Below, piece after piece: positions 1 through 7,986 of a DNA stretch of 12,080 nucleotides. Within the stretch, counting starts at the first letter, position 1; every line of letters begins with the position of its first letter. Source of the stretch: Rickettsiaceae bacterium (GTDB taxonomy: Bacteria > Pseudomonadota > Alphaproteobacteria > Rickettsiales > Rickettsiaceae). Made by a program: the position numbers and the translations under genes. A model generated the notes under the pieces. It made no database searches. It saw only the letters and a list, made by a program, of their open reading frames with translations, and was not told where the DNA came from. Location: NCBI GenBank assembly GCA_021741285.1, contig JAIOYD010000020.1, forward strand, positions 1 to 12,080, in the 5' to 3' direction.

Positions 1-111
1 ATTGGTATGGTTAAAAGATTTAAAATTATCGCCGATCGTTACAGAAATAGAAGAAAACGGTTCGGTTTAAGATTCAACTTAATTGCCGGAATTTATAATT
101 TCGAGCTTTAA
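1..111 (+). CDS. IS5-like transposase, C-terminal fragment
   Basis: Frame 1 is open from the first base and ends at TAA (109-111), giving 36 residues. The very basic stretch KRFKIIADRYRNRRKRF is followed by LRFNLIAGIYN. This resembles the C-terminal tail of IS5-family DDE transposases that are common in Rickettsiales. The catalytic Asp and Glu residues would lie upstream of the window. The fragment is cut by the window edge, so nothing can be said about whether the full copy is intact. The identical fragment on the other strand at 11969-12080 suggests recent spread of this element. Confidence 0.75.
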   Translation: MGMVKRFKIIADRYRNRRKRFGLRFNLIAGIYNFEL

Positions 112-132
112 AGAGGTTATGCAAGAGGTCTA
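1..132 (+). mobile_element. 3' end of an IS5-like insertion sequence (left copy, partial)
   Basis: The window opens inside an insertion sequence. It holds the last 36 codons of a transposase and then about 20 bases of terminal sequence ending GCAAGAGGTC followed by TA. The same 132 bases occur as an exact reverse complement at 11948-12079. Identity stops just after the TA on both sides, which fits an element that inserts at TA, as many IS5-family elements of the IS427 type do. The presumed terminal inverted repeat reads inward as GACCTCTTGCATAACCTC. The rest of the element lies outside the window. The family call rests on the transposase tail only. Confidence 0.85.
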
Positions 133-205
133 ATGAATATTAGAGTTCTGATGGGAATTTAGAAATTTAGAAAATCACGTTCAAAAAGTTTGATCCATAT
201 AATAA

Positions 206-297
206 TGGCGGAGAGAGAGGGATTCGTACCCTCGATAGAGATTGCTCCCTATACTCCCTTAGCAGGGGAGCGCCTTCGGCCACTCGGCCATCTCTCC
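206..297 (-). tRNA. tRNA-Ser (anticodon GCU), CCA encoded
   Basis: Read on the minus strand, the acceptor stem GGAGAGA (291-297) pairs with TCTCTCC (210-216), followed by discriminator G and an encoded CCA (206-208). The anticodon stem CTCCC/GGGAG encloses the loop CTGCTAA, with anticodon GCT at 261-263. A long variable arm (TAGGGA, GCAA loop, TCTCTA) is typical of class II serine tRNAs. The T stem GAGGG/CCCTC is intact, but its loop reads TACGAAT instead of TTCGAAT. Position 55, normally the U converted to pseudouridine by TruB, is therefore A (base 227 on the plus strand). Everything else looks functional. Confidence 0.95.
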
Positions 298-566
298 AAG
301 TCCATGTTAGATATATCATTTAATTGGTGAGTTTTCCAGAATTATTTTACTGACCAAGAGAATCCTGCTATAGTTCTTGTAATGAAAAGGTTGAGGCCTG
401 CTCTTAGTGTATGAATTTGTCCGTTTTATTAAACCCAACTTCAAACACAAATATTATAAACTAACCGCTCGTTGGAATAATTCTAGGAACGGGGAGATAC
501 TTTACAATGGCTTGGAAACTGTTATTCTAGAAGTATTATATTGCAATATTTGGTCTCTGCCTCCTT
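298..566. other. gene-poor stretch between tRNA-Ser and the EamA gene
   Basis: No gene is recognised here. It should hold the promoter of the minus-strand tRNA, but I find only weak AT-rich -10-like sequence near 313-320. A 63-codon frame runs from 407 to 598. Its TGA overlaps the next gene's ATG as ATGA, an arrangement often seen in real operons, but the product has no motif I know, there is no clear ribosome binding site, and the overlap may be chance. Imperfect inverted copies of TTCTAG flank 479-533. The stretch may be decayed sequence. Confidence 0.4.
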
Positions 567-595
567 TTGACAGAATAATTACTCGAGCTTATAGA
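567..595 (+). promoter_or_regulatory. consensus sigma-70 type promoter overlapping the EamA start codon
   Basis: A perfect -35 box TTGACA (567-572), a 17-base spacer and a near-consensus -10 box TATAGA (590-595) lie directly upstream of and into the ATG at 595. Transcription would begin near 602, inside the annotated frame. Either the promoter is fortuitous, or translation uses a later start such as the ATG at 640, or the 595 start is read from a longer transcript. Confidence 0.5.
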
Positions 596-1479
596 TGAAA
601 ATTTTATCTAATTACAAAATAGGGGCGCTATACACAATCATGTCGGGCTTTTGTTATAGCTTGCTTGGATATTTTGGTATTACTATTATACAGGCTGGAT
701 CATCAGTTTATAATATGTTATTTTGGCGTTTTTTGGTATCGGCCTTATTTTCACTAATATTATTAATACCTAAATATCCAATTATTTTACAATCACCAAG
801 GATCAGCCTTAAAGTATTGTTAAGTGGAATGGTGTTTTATGGTTCTTCTTCAATAGTTTTTTTTCTATCTAGCCTTTATATAGGGACAGGCCTGGCCATG
901 GTAATATTTTTTATCTACCCTGCTATCGTAATGATAATTAATATCACTTTTTACCACGCTAAATTCAGTAAAATTTATTTCTTAGCTTTCTTAATTATTT
1001 TAATAGGTCTGGTGCTTTTGGTAGACATACAAGACTGTAGACTAGATATTTTGGGGGTTGTTTTGGGAGTGGCAACTGCAATGTTTTATGCCTGTTATAT
1101 GGTAGCGAGCGAAAAAATATCAATTCATCCGATTCTATCTACGGTGATGGTCTCAATAGGCAGTGCAACAATAAGTTTTATAGCATCTTTGGTTGATTCA
1201 AGTTTTCATGTACCAAGTGGTTTGGACAATTGGTTTAATATAATAGGTATAGGGCTACTTTGTACGGCAATCCCAATTTTGTTATTGCTTAAGGCTTTGC
1301 AGTATATAGATGCAGAAAAAGCAGCTACATTATCTGTGTTAGAGCCGGTATTTGTGCTAATATTTGGCATTATCTTGCTTGATGAAAAGGTAACATTTGT
1401 TCAGATTATGGGCACAATAATAGTTTTATCCGGGGCTTTGATGGTTTTGTTTCATACTACTCAAAAAACTAAATATTGA
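595..1479 (+). CDS. EamA/DMT-family membrane transporter
   Basis: This 294-residue integral inner-membrane protein has the drug/metabolite transporter layout: about ten hydrophobic segments arranged as two EamA repeats (roughly residues 9-145 and 153-286). Each repeat ends in a helix with the family-like pattern seen in LLDEKVTFVQIMGTIIVLSGALMV. Substrates of this family are varied (amino acids, nucleotides, S-adenosylmethionine in a different Rickettsia member). The sequence does not identify the substrate, and it does not look like the Rickettsia SAM transporter. The ATG at 595 lacks a clear Shine-Dalgarno, and a strong promoter covers it. Starting at Met16 (640) would shorten the first helix, so 595 is kept. 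The next gene begins 7 bases after the stop, suggesting one transcript. Confidence 0.85.
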   Translation: MKILSNYKIGALYTIMSGFCYSLLGYFGITIIQAGSSVYNMLFWRFLVSALFSLILLIPKYPIILQSPRISLKVLLSGMVFYGSSSIVFFLSSLYIGTGLAMVIFFIYPAIVMIINITFYHAKFSKIYFLAFLIILIGLVLLVDIQDCRLDILGVVLGVATAMFYACYMVASEKISIHPILSTVMVSIGSATISFIASLVDSSFHVPSGLDNWFNIIGIGLLCTAIPILLLLKALQYIDAEKAATLSVLEPVFVLIFGIILLDEKVTFVQIMGTIIVLSGALMVLFHTTQKTKY

Positions 1480-1485
1480 CTATAA

Positions 1486-2658
1486 ATGTTCAATAAATAC
1501 GATGTAATAACAATAGGAGCTGGAGCTGCAGGATTAATGGCGGCGATTTCTGCTGGACAGAAAGGGAAACGAGTCTTAGTTGTTGAGCATACAGATAAAA
1601 TTGGTGAAAAAATCAGAATATCAGGCGGGGGTAGATGCAATTTTACTAATATTAATACTAGTAGCCGCAACTTTATTAGTCAAAATCCTCATTTTGTTAA
1701 ATCTGCCCTTTCTCAATATACACAATCTGACTTTATCAATTTGATCGAGTCCTATAAAATTGCGTATCATGAAAAAACGTTAGGCCAATTGTTTTGTGAC
1801 GGATCTTCAAAACAAATCATCGAGATGCTTGTTGATTTATGCAAAAAAAATCAAGTAGATATAAAGCTGTCATGTAAGGTTAAAGAGGTTTTTAAAGGCG
1901 ATTATTTTAAAATAGAAACAGATCAAGGTGATTTTATTAGTTACTCTCTTATTATTGCTACTGGCGGGCTGTCCATTCCAAAAATAGGAGCAACTGATTT
2001 TGGTTACCGTATTGCCCAGAAGTTTGGTCTAAAGATTATTCCAACTAAACCAGCCCTAGTCCCTCTCATTGTTTCAGAAGAGCAAATGACACTATTTAAC
2101 GAACTTAGAGGAATTTCTAACTATTCAATAGTAAAATATCAAGATGTCACTTTTACTGAAAACATATTATTTACTCATAAAGGTCTGAGTGGTCCAGCTA
2201 TTCTTCAAATTTCATCATATCTGAACAAATTTAATAGCGAAAAAATATCGATCAATTTGTTACCAAATCTTAATCTTGAAAATATGTTTATAGTGGATAA
2301 AAATAACAAGCAAACTCTTGCTAATTATCTTAAGAGTTACCTGACAAATCGATTGGTTGATAATTTTTCTCTAAGAAATTCAGACTTTAATAGAGCTATC
2401 ACCGACCTTACTAAAGAAAAATTATCTTGTATTGCAAAATTCATCCACAACTTTCAAGTACCAATAAGTGATAGCGAAGGTTATCTAAAAGCAGAAGTAA
2501 CTTCTGGTGGTGTAGATACCCGAGAATTATCTTCAAAAACTATGGAATCAATAAGAGTTCCTGGCTTATTTTTTGTTGGTGAAGTAATAGATGTAACAGG
2601 ATGGCTTGGGGGTTATAACTTTCAATGGGCGTGGTCATCTGGATTTGCAGCTGGGTAA
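1486..2658 (+). CDS. HI0933/BaiN-type NAD(P)/FAD-dependent oxidoreductase
   Basis: A 390-residue flavoprotein. The N-terminal Rossmann motif is GAGAAG (residues 11-16), with Glu34 at the end of the second strand positioned for the FAD ribose. The signature SGGGRCNFTN (46-55) marks the HI0933-like family. A second FAD-contact segment near the C-terminus contains GLFFVGEVIDVTGWLGGYNF and then QWAWSSG. Members are predicted soluble oxidoreductases; some (BaiN) act on bile acid derivatives in gut bacteria, but the usual bacterial substrate is unknown and no bile acid role should be assumed. Length is typical for the family, perhaps a few residues short at the C-terminus. It follows the EamA gene after a 6-base gap, without a recognisable ribosome binding site, so it is probably cotranscribed. 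Confidence 0.9.
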   Translation: MFNKYDVITIGAGAAGLMAAISAGQKGKRVLVVEHTDKIGEKIRISGGGRCNFTNINTSSRNFISQNPHFVKSALSQYTQSDFINLIESYKIAYHEKTLGQLFCDGSSKQIIEMLVDLCKKNQVDIKLSCKVKEVFKGDYFKIETDQGDFISYSLIIATGGLSIPKIGATDFGYRIAQKFGLKIIPTKPALVPLIVSEEQMTLFNELRGISNYSIVKYQDVTFTENILFTHKGLSGPAILQISSYLNKFNSEKISINLLPNLNLENMFIVDKNNKQTLANYLKSYLTNRLVDNFSLRNSDFNRAITDLTKEKLSCIAKFIHNFQVPISDSEGYLKAEVTSGGVDTRELSSKTMESIRVPGLFFVGEVIDVTGWLGGYNFQWAWSSGFAAG

Positions 2659-2746
2659 ATAAAATAGAGCTCTTCGAAAACTAATTTCTAATAGTCTGTA
2701 TCCTCCAGAGAAATGTACTTAATTTAAGGAGATAGAGATCAGATTA

Positions 2747-3361
2747 TTACAAATTATGGCTTTCTTTCTCTCTGTTTGTCCAATTTTTTAAATAAAGAGA
2801 AGCAATATCTGTATCTTCAATTAGTATTACATTTTCGGCATTTCTATGATCAGCTGCGCTTGTGAAGTTGAACGACCCTGTAATAACTTTTTTGCTGTCA
2901 ATAATTATCACTTTATTGTGTGCTATGCCAGGCATTTTGTCAAACCTTACATCTATTCCATATTTTTGTAATTCCGTAAGTACCTGCTGATTGTCACTTA
3001 AATTTCCCCCATCCAGTAAAATGCGTACTAATACTCCCCTATCTTTCGCAGCTTTTAGTTGATGTATAATGCTGATAGATGTTAGACCATAGGCTTGTAC
3101 ATAAATACTCTTTTTTGCTTTTACTATCTCTTGAGCTATTAAACTGCCGCAACCTGATGGAGGAGTAAAACAAACATTTATACTAGCTGTATCTGGATGA
3201 TAACTGTGCCATGTGCCGATCCCTACCATCTCTTCATAAGCCACTCCCAGGCTAATTCCAAAAGCCAGTACAGCAATGATTGAACGTATAGGTGCTTGAC
3301 TAAAACCAAAGAACTTCATCATGTGATTTATCGTTGATGATTTTAATTTTGGCTTTCTCAT
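2747..3361 (-). CDS. pld: phospholipase D family protein, Rickettsia Pld type (single HKD)
   Basis: A 204-residue protein with an N-terminal hydrophobic segment (about residues 26-43), either a signal peptide or an anchor, then one PLD domain. The catalytic HKD motif is H148-N-K150 with D155, followed by the GSFNFT box (162-167). The Cys pair in CFTPPSGC (64-71) matches the Rickettsia enzyme as I remember it. Family members with a single HKD act as dimers and hydrolyse phosphodiesters. Rickettsia Pld hydrolyses phosphatidylcholine and has been tied to escape from the phagosome. The ATG directly follows the TAA of the upstream gene in the same frame, so translation is probably coupled. Met14 or Met15 (3317-3322) are alternative starts, giving an N-terminus closer to that of Rickettsia Pld. 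A role in this organism is inferred. Confidence 0.88.
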   Translation of the reverse strand: MRKPKLKSSTINHMMKFFGFSQAPIRSIIAVLAFGISLGVAYEEMVGIGTWHSYHPDTASINVCFTPPSGCGSLIAQEIVKAKKSIYVQAYGLTSISIIHQLKAAKDRGVLVRILLDGGNLSDNQQVLTELQKYGIDVRFDKMPGIAHNKVIIIDSKKVITGSFNFTSAADHRNAENVILIEDTDIASLYLKNWTNREKESHNL

Positions 3362-5836
3362 TTAGTATTTCTCTTTTAGGCTATAGGATTTGGAGACCAG
3401 GCCTTGATGATTTTTATTACCAGTAAAAACTCTGCCAATAATTGGAATTGAGCCAACGACCGAGCTAATGCCATATAACTCAGGATTCACATGTCCATAT
3501 ATGTCCATAAGTCTTTTTTTGGTATCAATTTTGCCTTTGAGTGTAAAGTCAAAATAGGGGCCCTTAGCAAAGCTACTACTTATTGAAAGAATGTTGTTTT
3601 GGAAACTAAAATCTCCGGTCATGCTGAGAAAAGTAATGTCTTTGTTACCGCTAATCATGCCAATAAAACCTGGAAGCGATATGAAAGAAATCATACGAGT
3701 CATAGTGGTGGCATCATGCAACATAAAACGTTCAAAAGAAAATTTACCGCTATGGATTGGAATGATATGTCCAGGTTTAACCTCTTTTCTGCTGGTAGTA
3801 AGATTTAACGTAAGATGGCCAGCTCTCATTGAATTATACATATCGAGCCCTCTTAGTAATGCTCCAGCATTACTACAGTTTATAAGCCACTCTTCTTTAT
3901 CTTGTTTTGCTGTTAGTAAGAGTTCAAGGGATCTAGAACCTATTTTAGAATCAATGTAGCCAGAAAAACAACGCACAGGATCGCACTCAAATTTTGCTTT
4001 TACATTATCAAGCCATATGTCGTCTTTTAACCTAATTCTGTCAATAGAAAGAGCTAACTTAGTAGATCCACTATCTCTCTCTTTTTCAAGAAATTGAAGC
4101 ATATCCGCGTCTGAGAGGTCAAGTATTTTACCATGTATGCTGGCATCAAAGAGGTTTTTATCTAGTACTATTTTTGCTGTTAAATCTGTTTTTTTATGTT
4201 TAATTTCTCTAATATCAGCTGTTGCTTTATTTGAATTTATATGAATTGTTCCAGTAGTTTTTAGCCCACTTTTGCTTGAAACAGAAAAATCTATCTCCCC
4301 TTTAGTTGGATCTGTAAAAGTGCCAGTGACAACCAAGTTTGATTTATCATTTTGTTTTTTTCTAATTCCTAGCTTATCGAAATAAAGATCAAGATTTGTA
4401 ATGTCCGCATCTATAGCAATGATTCCCTTGGAATCTTTATTTGTATAGGTAAAATCAAGCACAGAGCTGCCACCGAGAAGACTTAGGAAAGCTATTTTAT
4501 TTCTAGCATCTGATGGGTTATTTGATATTTTAAAATGTGTTTTTATATCTAGTTTGTGTGAGAATTTAGTTTTGTCTGTTAGATTAAGTATAAAGTCCAA
4601 GTCACTATTAAAATTATTAATTTTTCCAGTTCCACTAAGTAACACTTCATCGCCATTAAAAATACCTTTTATAGTAGAATGAGTCAGTTCAACATAGTTT
4701 TTAAATATTGATAAAGATGCTTTGGTTATATTAGCAGATATATTGTAGAGATTTTTTGTTCCAGGCTTTAGGGGAATAGCTATATTAATATCAAGGTCAG
4801 CTTGTCCAAGTATTTTACGAAGGTCAATATTGGCTTTGTTCATCTCTTGGTGCTGCTGAAGCGTGATAAAATCAGTTAAGCTAGTAGCAGGACCATGAGC
4901 TTTAGCGGTGATTTTTAACTCTGAATTATCAAGCCCTTTCCAGTTCATCAATATTAACCCTTGAGATAATACGATATCTGATGAATAAGCGCGATTTAGC
5001 CTGAAAGTAATATCCGAGTCTAGAACATCAATATCCATATCCATATTTTTCAATTGAGGAAGATCTGGATCGTAGCTAAAATCAAGGTTTTGAATCTTGG
5101 CTTTGCCTATTAAGCTATCTTTAGTTAGTATTTCCCTTTTAATATCCAGGAGAAAATCCATTTCTGTTATATGACCGTTTTTTACAAATTTTTGAAAGAA
5201 TTCTACCAATCCATTATCAGGAGCTATTTTTTCAAAGATAGTGTAAGCGCCCAGCGGTATGTTTTTTCCAGTAATTTTAACTTTCCCACTATCTTGATCG
5301 CTACTCGCTTGTAGGAGGCTAGAATTATCAAAATTTAAGTCAAAAGCAATGTAATCGGCTTGTTCTGATTTGCGATTAGAGTAAGTTACGAGTCCATTAT
5401 TGTAAGGTTTATTATGAATATCTGTTAAATCAGAAATAACAATTTCGCTAAAATTTAGCTGGGTGGAGTAATTATTTTTAAAAATACTTCTCGTGAATTT
5501 TCCAAAATACTTAGCATCAACAATTAGTTCATCCTCATTGTTTGTGATACAAATTCTACCAGGATCTATAGTAAAATCAAAAAAATTTGGTGAGAATTCA
5601 ATATGTATGTTCAAGTCTGAAATCATTAATTTTCCGGCTCTTGATAGAATTATTACCTCTTTGGAACTAAGAGTGCTATCTTGAAAATGTAATCCCACTA
5701 ATTTAACATTTAAAAAATATTCTAAGATAGTTTTGATTGGTTGATTCAATTTGCCCATGGTCGCTCCTAAAAACAGACCGTAGAATCCGGCGCAGACCAG
5801 AATAATAAGTGCTAATATTTTGGACAAGATTTTCAT
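3362..5836 (-). CDS. AsmA/YhdP-like (DUF3971) envelope protein
   Basis: An 824-residue protein with one N-terminal membrane segment (about residues 4-26) and a very long, mostly beta-type periplasmic region rich in alternating hydrophobic residues. This is the plan of AsmA, TamB and YhdP relatives, which form lipid-carrying bridges or grooves between inner and outer membrane. The C-terminal part (roughly 680-820) carries the AsmA-like pattern: TMTRMISFISLPG, then the F-x-L-x-G-x-ID segment FTLKGKIDTKKRLMDIYG, then VVGSIPIIGRVFTG. It ends abruptly at SYSLKEKY, where relatives usually continue with a short tail containing a proline and a final hydrophobic stretch. That tail may be encoded past the stop (see findings). 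An AAGAAG Shine-Dalgarno (5847-5852) supports the start. Cotranscribed with pld. Confidence 0.8.
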   Translation of the reverse strand: MKILSKILALIILVCAGFYGLFLGATMGKLNQPIKTILEYFLNVKLVGLHFQDSTLSSKEVIILSRAGKLMISDLNIHIEFSPNFFDFTIDPGRICITNNEDELIVDAKYFGKFTRSIFKNNYSTQLNFSEIVISDLTDIHNKPYNNGLVTYSNRKSEQADYIAFDLNFDNSSLLQASSDQDSGKVKITGKNIPLGAYTIFEKIAPDNGLVEFFQKFVKNGHITEMDFLLDIKREILTKDSLIGKAKIQNLDFSYDPDLPQLKNMDMDIDVLDSDITFRLNRAYSSDIVLSQGLILMNWKGLDNSELKITAKAHGPATSLTDFITLQQHQEMNKANIDLRKILGQADLDINIAIPLKPGTKNLYNISANITKASLSIFKNYVELTHSTIKGIFNGDEVLLSGTGKINNFNSDLDFILNLTDKTKFSHKLDIKTHFKISNNPSDARNKIAFLSLLGGSSVLDFTYTNKDSKGIIAIDADITNLDLYFDKLGIRKKQNDKSNLVVTGTFTDPTKGEIDFSVSSKSGLKTTGTIHINSNKATADIREIKHKKTDLTAKIVLDKNLFDASIHGKILDLSDADMLQFLEKERDSGSTKLALSIDRIRLKDDIWLDNVKAKFECDPVRCFSGYIDSKIGSRSLELLLTAKQDKEEWLINCSNAGALLRGLDMYNSMRAGHLTLNLTTSRKEVKPGHIIPIHSGKFSFERFMLHDATTMTRMISFISLPGFIGMISGNKDITFLSMTGDFSFQNNILSISSSFAKGPYFDFTLKGKIDTKKRLMDIYGHVNPELYGISSVVGSIPIIGRVFTGNKNHQGLVSKSYSLKEKY

Positions 5837-5867
5837 GGAGTAGTTTCTTCTTATGATATAGCTGTAG

Positions 5868-5873
5868 ATTATA
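5868..5873 (-). promoter_or_regulatory. -10 box of the AsmA-like/pld operon
   Basis: On the minus strand a perfect TATAAT lies 32 bases upstream of the AsmA-like ATG. A start point about 7 bases downstream would give a leader of roughly 25 bases that contains the AAGAAG ribosome binding site. No convincing -35 box is found 16-18 bases upstream of it, so the promoter is a candidate only. Confidence 0.45.
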
Positions 5874-5992
5874 GGAGTTTTTACTAATATTAGCTATAGT
5901 GATTTGCTAATCCTCTGTTTAGGTTTTATTTTATCTTATGATTAACAGGTAAAATCAATATATGATAACGATAAACAATCAAATGTTATGAC

Positions 5993-7933
5993 ATGCAAGT
6001 AATCAAAGTACTAGTGCCAATAGTTGGTATTTTTCCCCTAGATTACAGCACTGAAAATGCTTATCAAGTGGGCGACCTAGTTGTAGTGCCATTTCGTAAT
6101 AAAGAAATTACCGCAATCGTATGGGAGGTGAACTGTCCTAAGTCCACAAGAGTTCTTAAATCAGTTATTAATAAGGGTTTTTTTGCGTCCAGATTGTCGG
6201 TATCAACTCTATTAATGATAAAAAGAGCGAGTAGTTATTATCTTACTGAACTTGGAACAGTTGCTAAGCTGGTGTTACCGGTGGATGTTAACGAATTGCC
6301 GATGAAAATTAATGAGCAGACTCTTAATTTTGATCGGCCTTTGCTGCCCCTGTCACCAGAGCAAGCAAAAGTGTTGAGGCAAATTGAAAATAGTAAAATT
6401 CCTGTATTGGTAAAGGGGGTCACTGGTTCTGGTAAAACAGAAATATATTTTCATGCCATAATGAATTACTTAAAAGCTGGCAAGCAGGTGCTAATAATGC
6501 TTCCGGAGATTTCTTTGAGTAAACAAATTATTTCTAGATTTACCCACCGATTCGGTTTTGAACCAGTCATTTGGAATTCTAGAGTGTCTAAGGCTCAGAA
6601 AAAAAGAATCCTTAGGGGGGTTATCGTTGGCACAGTAAGAGTAGTAATTGGTGCTAGAAGCGCACTGTTTTTGCCATATAAAGATCTTGGAATTATTGTC
6701 GTGGATGAAGAACACGATAGTTCATATAAGCAATCTGAAGGGATATTGTACAATGCAAGAGATATGGCAGTACTTAGAGGATCGATAGAAGCTTCTCAAA
6801 CTTTGCTTGTGTCTGCAACACCGTCAATCGAGTCATTATATAACTCCATGATTAACAAATATAAATTAATAGAGCTTAGTAATAGATACAACGAAGCAAT
6901 TCTTCCAGAAATACAAATTGTTGATATGAGGCAGGAGTCTTTGCCTAAGAATAGTTGGCTGTCTGCTCCAGTTATAAATGAAATAAAATCAACTATAGGA
7001 AAAAAGCATCAGGTGCTCATTTTCTTAAATAGAAAAGGTTATGCTCCTTTGATGCTGTGCAAGGCTTGCGGCTATAGAGCAAATTGTAAATCTTGTTCAG
7101 CTTCAATGGTTTTTCATAAAGAAATAAACCGTCTTGAATGTCACCATTGTGGAAGCGTTGCTTCTATTCCTTCGTGCTGTCCAGATTGTGCTCAAGGTGA
7201 AAGCTTGGTATTGTGTGGTCCAGGAATTGAGAGGATAGGTGAAGAAATCATTAGATTATTTCCTAGTTCTAAAACCGTTGTGGTTAGCAAAGATCAATCT
7301 TCATTTGATGGGCAGATGCAAGAATTGCTAAAAGCAATGGAGGAGGGGGAGATAGATATTTTAATTGGTACACAAGTTATTACTAAAGGCTATCATTTTC
7401 CGAAATTAACTCTTGTGGTAGTTGTTGATGCAGATGTAGGATTTGTTGGAGGCGATCTTAGAGCATCTGAGCGCACATTTCAATTATTAAACCAAGTAGG
7501 TGGGCGAGCGGGTAGAGAAAATGTAAAGGGCAAAGTGATGCTTCAAACTTATGTACCTGAGCACAAAGTTATTGACGCTTTCGTCAATAACAAAGAAAGC
7601 GATTTTTTTGAAGAAGAGCTTGTGTCGAGAAAAAATGCCGTTATGCCACCATTTGCCAAGATAGCTGCTATTACCATTACTGGCAATAATCCTACTAAAA
7701 CAAAAGAAATAGCAAGGAAGTTCTTATCATTTGCTCCCCGAAGCTCTGCTAGAATATTAGGACCAGCCGAGGCAGGGCTTTATAAATTATCAGGCAAATA
7801 TAGGTATAAAATACTAGTAATAGCTCTAAAAGATTTTAATTTGCAAAAATATTTAAAATTATGGAAAGATACTGCGATTATTCCGCCAAGTTTTCAGATC
7901 AAAATTGATATTGATCCACAAAGCTTATTGTAG
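5993..7933 (+). CDS. priA: primosomal protein N' (PriA helicase)
   Basis: PriA is the 3'-5' DNA helicase that recognises stalled or repaired forks and reloads the replicative helicase. The 646-residue protein has a short N-terminal DNA-binding region (IFPLDY, then YQVGDLVVVPF), Walker A GVTGSGKTE (about 142-150), Walker B VDEEH (237-241), motif III SATPS, and eight zinc cysteines: C356/C359, C365/C368, C383/C386 and C396/C399. Helicase motifs V and VI follow (GTQVITKGYHFP, and QVGGRAGRE). It is shorter than the E. coli enzyme (732), mainly at the N-terminus, and I believe close to Rickettsia length. The ATG at 5993 gives the expected N-terminus but has no obvious Shine-Dalgarno. It is divergent from the AsmA-like gene and convergent with the NDUFS4-like gene. 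Confidence 0.97.
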   Translation: MQVIKVLVPIVGIFPLDYSTENAYQVGDLVVVPFRNKEITAIVWEVNCPKSTRVLKSVINKGFFASRLSVSTLLMIKRASSYYLTELGTVAKLVLPVDVNELPMKINEQTLNFDRPLLPLSPEQAKVLRQIENSKIPVLVKGVTGSGKTEIYFHAIMNYLKAGKQVLIMLPEISLSKQIISRFTHRFGFEPVIWNSRVSKAQKKRILRGVIVGTVRVVIGARSALFLPYKDLGIIVVDEEHDSSYKQSEGILYNARDMAVLRGSIEASQTLLVSATPSIESLYNSMINKYKLIELSNRYNEAILPEIQIVDMRQESLPKNSWLSAPVINEIKSTIGKKHQVLIFLNRKGYAPLMLCKACGYRANCKSCSASMVFHKEINRLECHHCGSVASIPSCCPDCAQGESLVLCGPGIERIGEEIIRLFPSSKTVVVSKDQSSFDGQMQELLKAMEEGEIDILIGTQVITKGYHFPKLTLVVVVDADVGFVGGDLRASERTFQLLNQVGGRAGRENVKGKVMLQTYVPEHKVIDAFVNNKESDFFEEELVSRKNAVMPPFAKIAAITITGNNPTKTKEIARKFLSFAPRSSARILGPAEAGLYKLSGKYRYKILVIALKDFNLQKYLKLWKDTAIIPPSFQIKIDIDPQSLL

Positions 7934-7986
7934 CACTAATTAAAAATAGAGTTCTAGATAGAAGTGGTAACAGGGAAGTTGTTTGC

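Noticed and set aside
560..567. Perfect AAAGGAGG Shine-Dalgarno on the minus strand
   Set aside because: No usable frame follows. The nearest TTG opens only about 14 codons, and there is no ATG or GTG at suitable distance.
2659..2746. Gap starting with AGAGCTCTTCGAAAACT, which looks a little like an IS end
   Set aside because: No matching inverted partner or target duplication is visible and I cannot tie it to a known element. No good terminator is seen there either.
3591..3959. A 122-codon frame on the plus strand opposite the AsmA-like gene
   Set aside because: It lies wholly antisense to a well-supported coding frame, has no recognisable motif or ribosome binding site, and looks like a shadow of the real gene.
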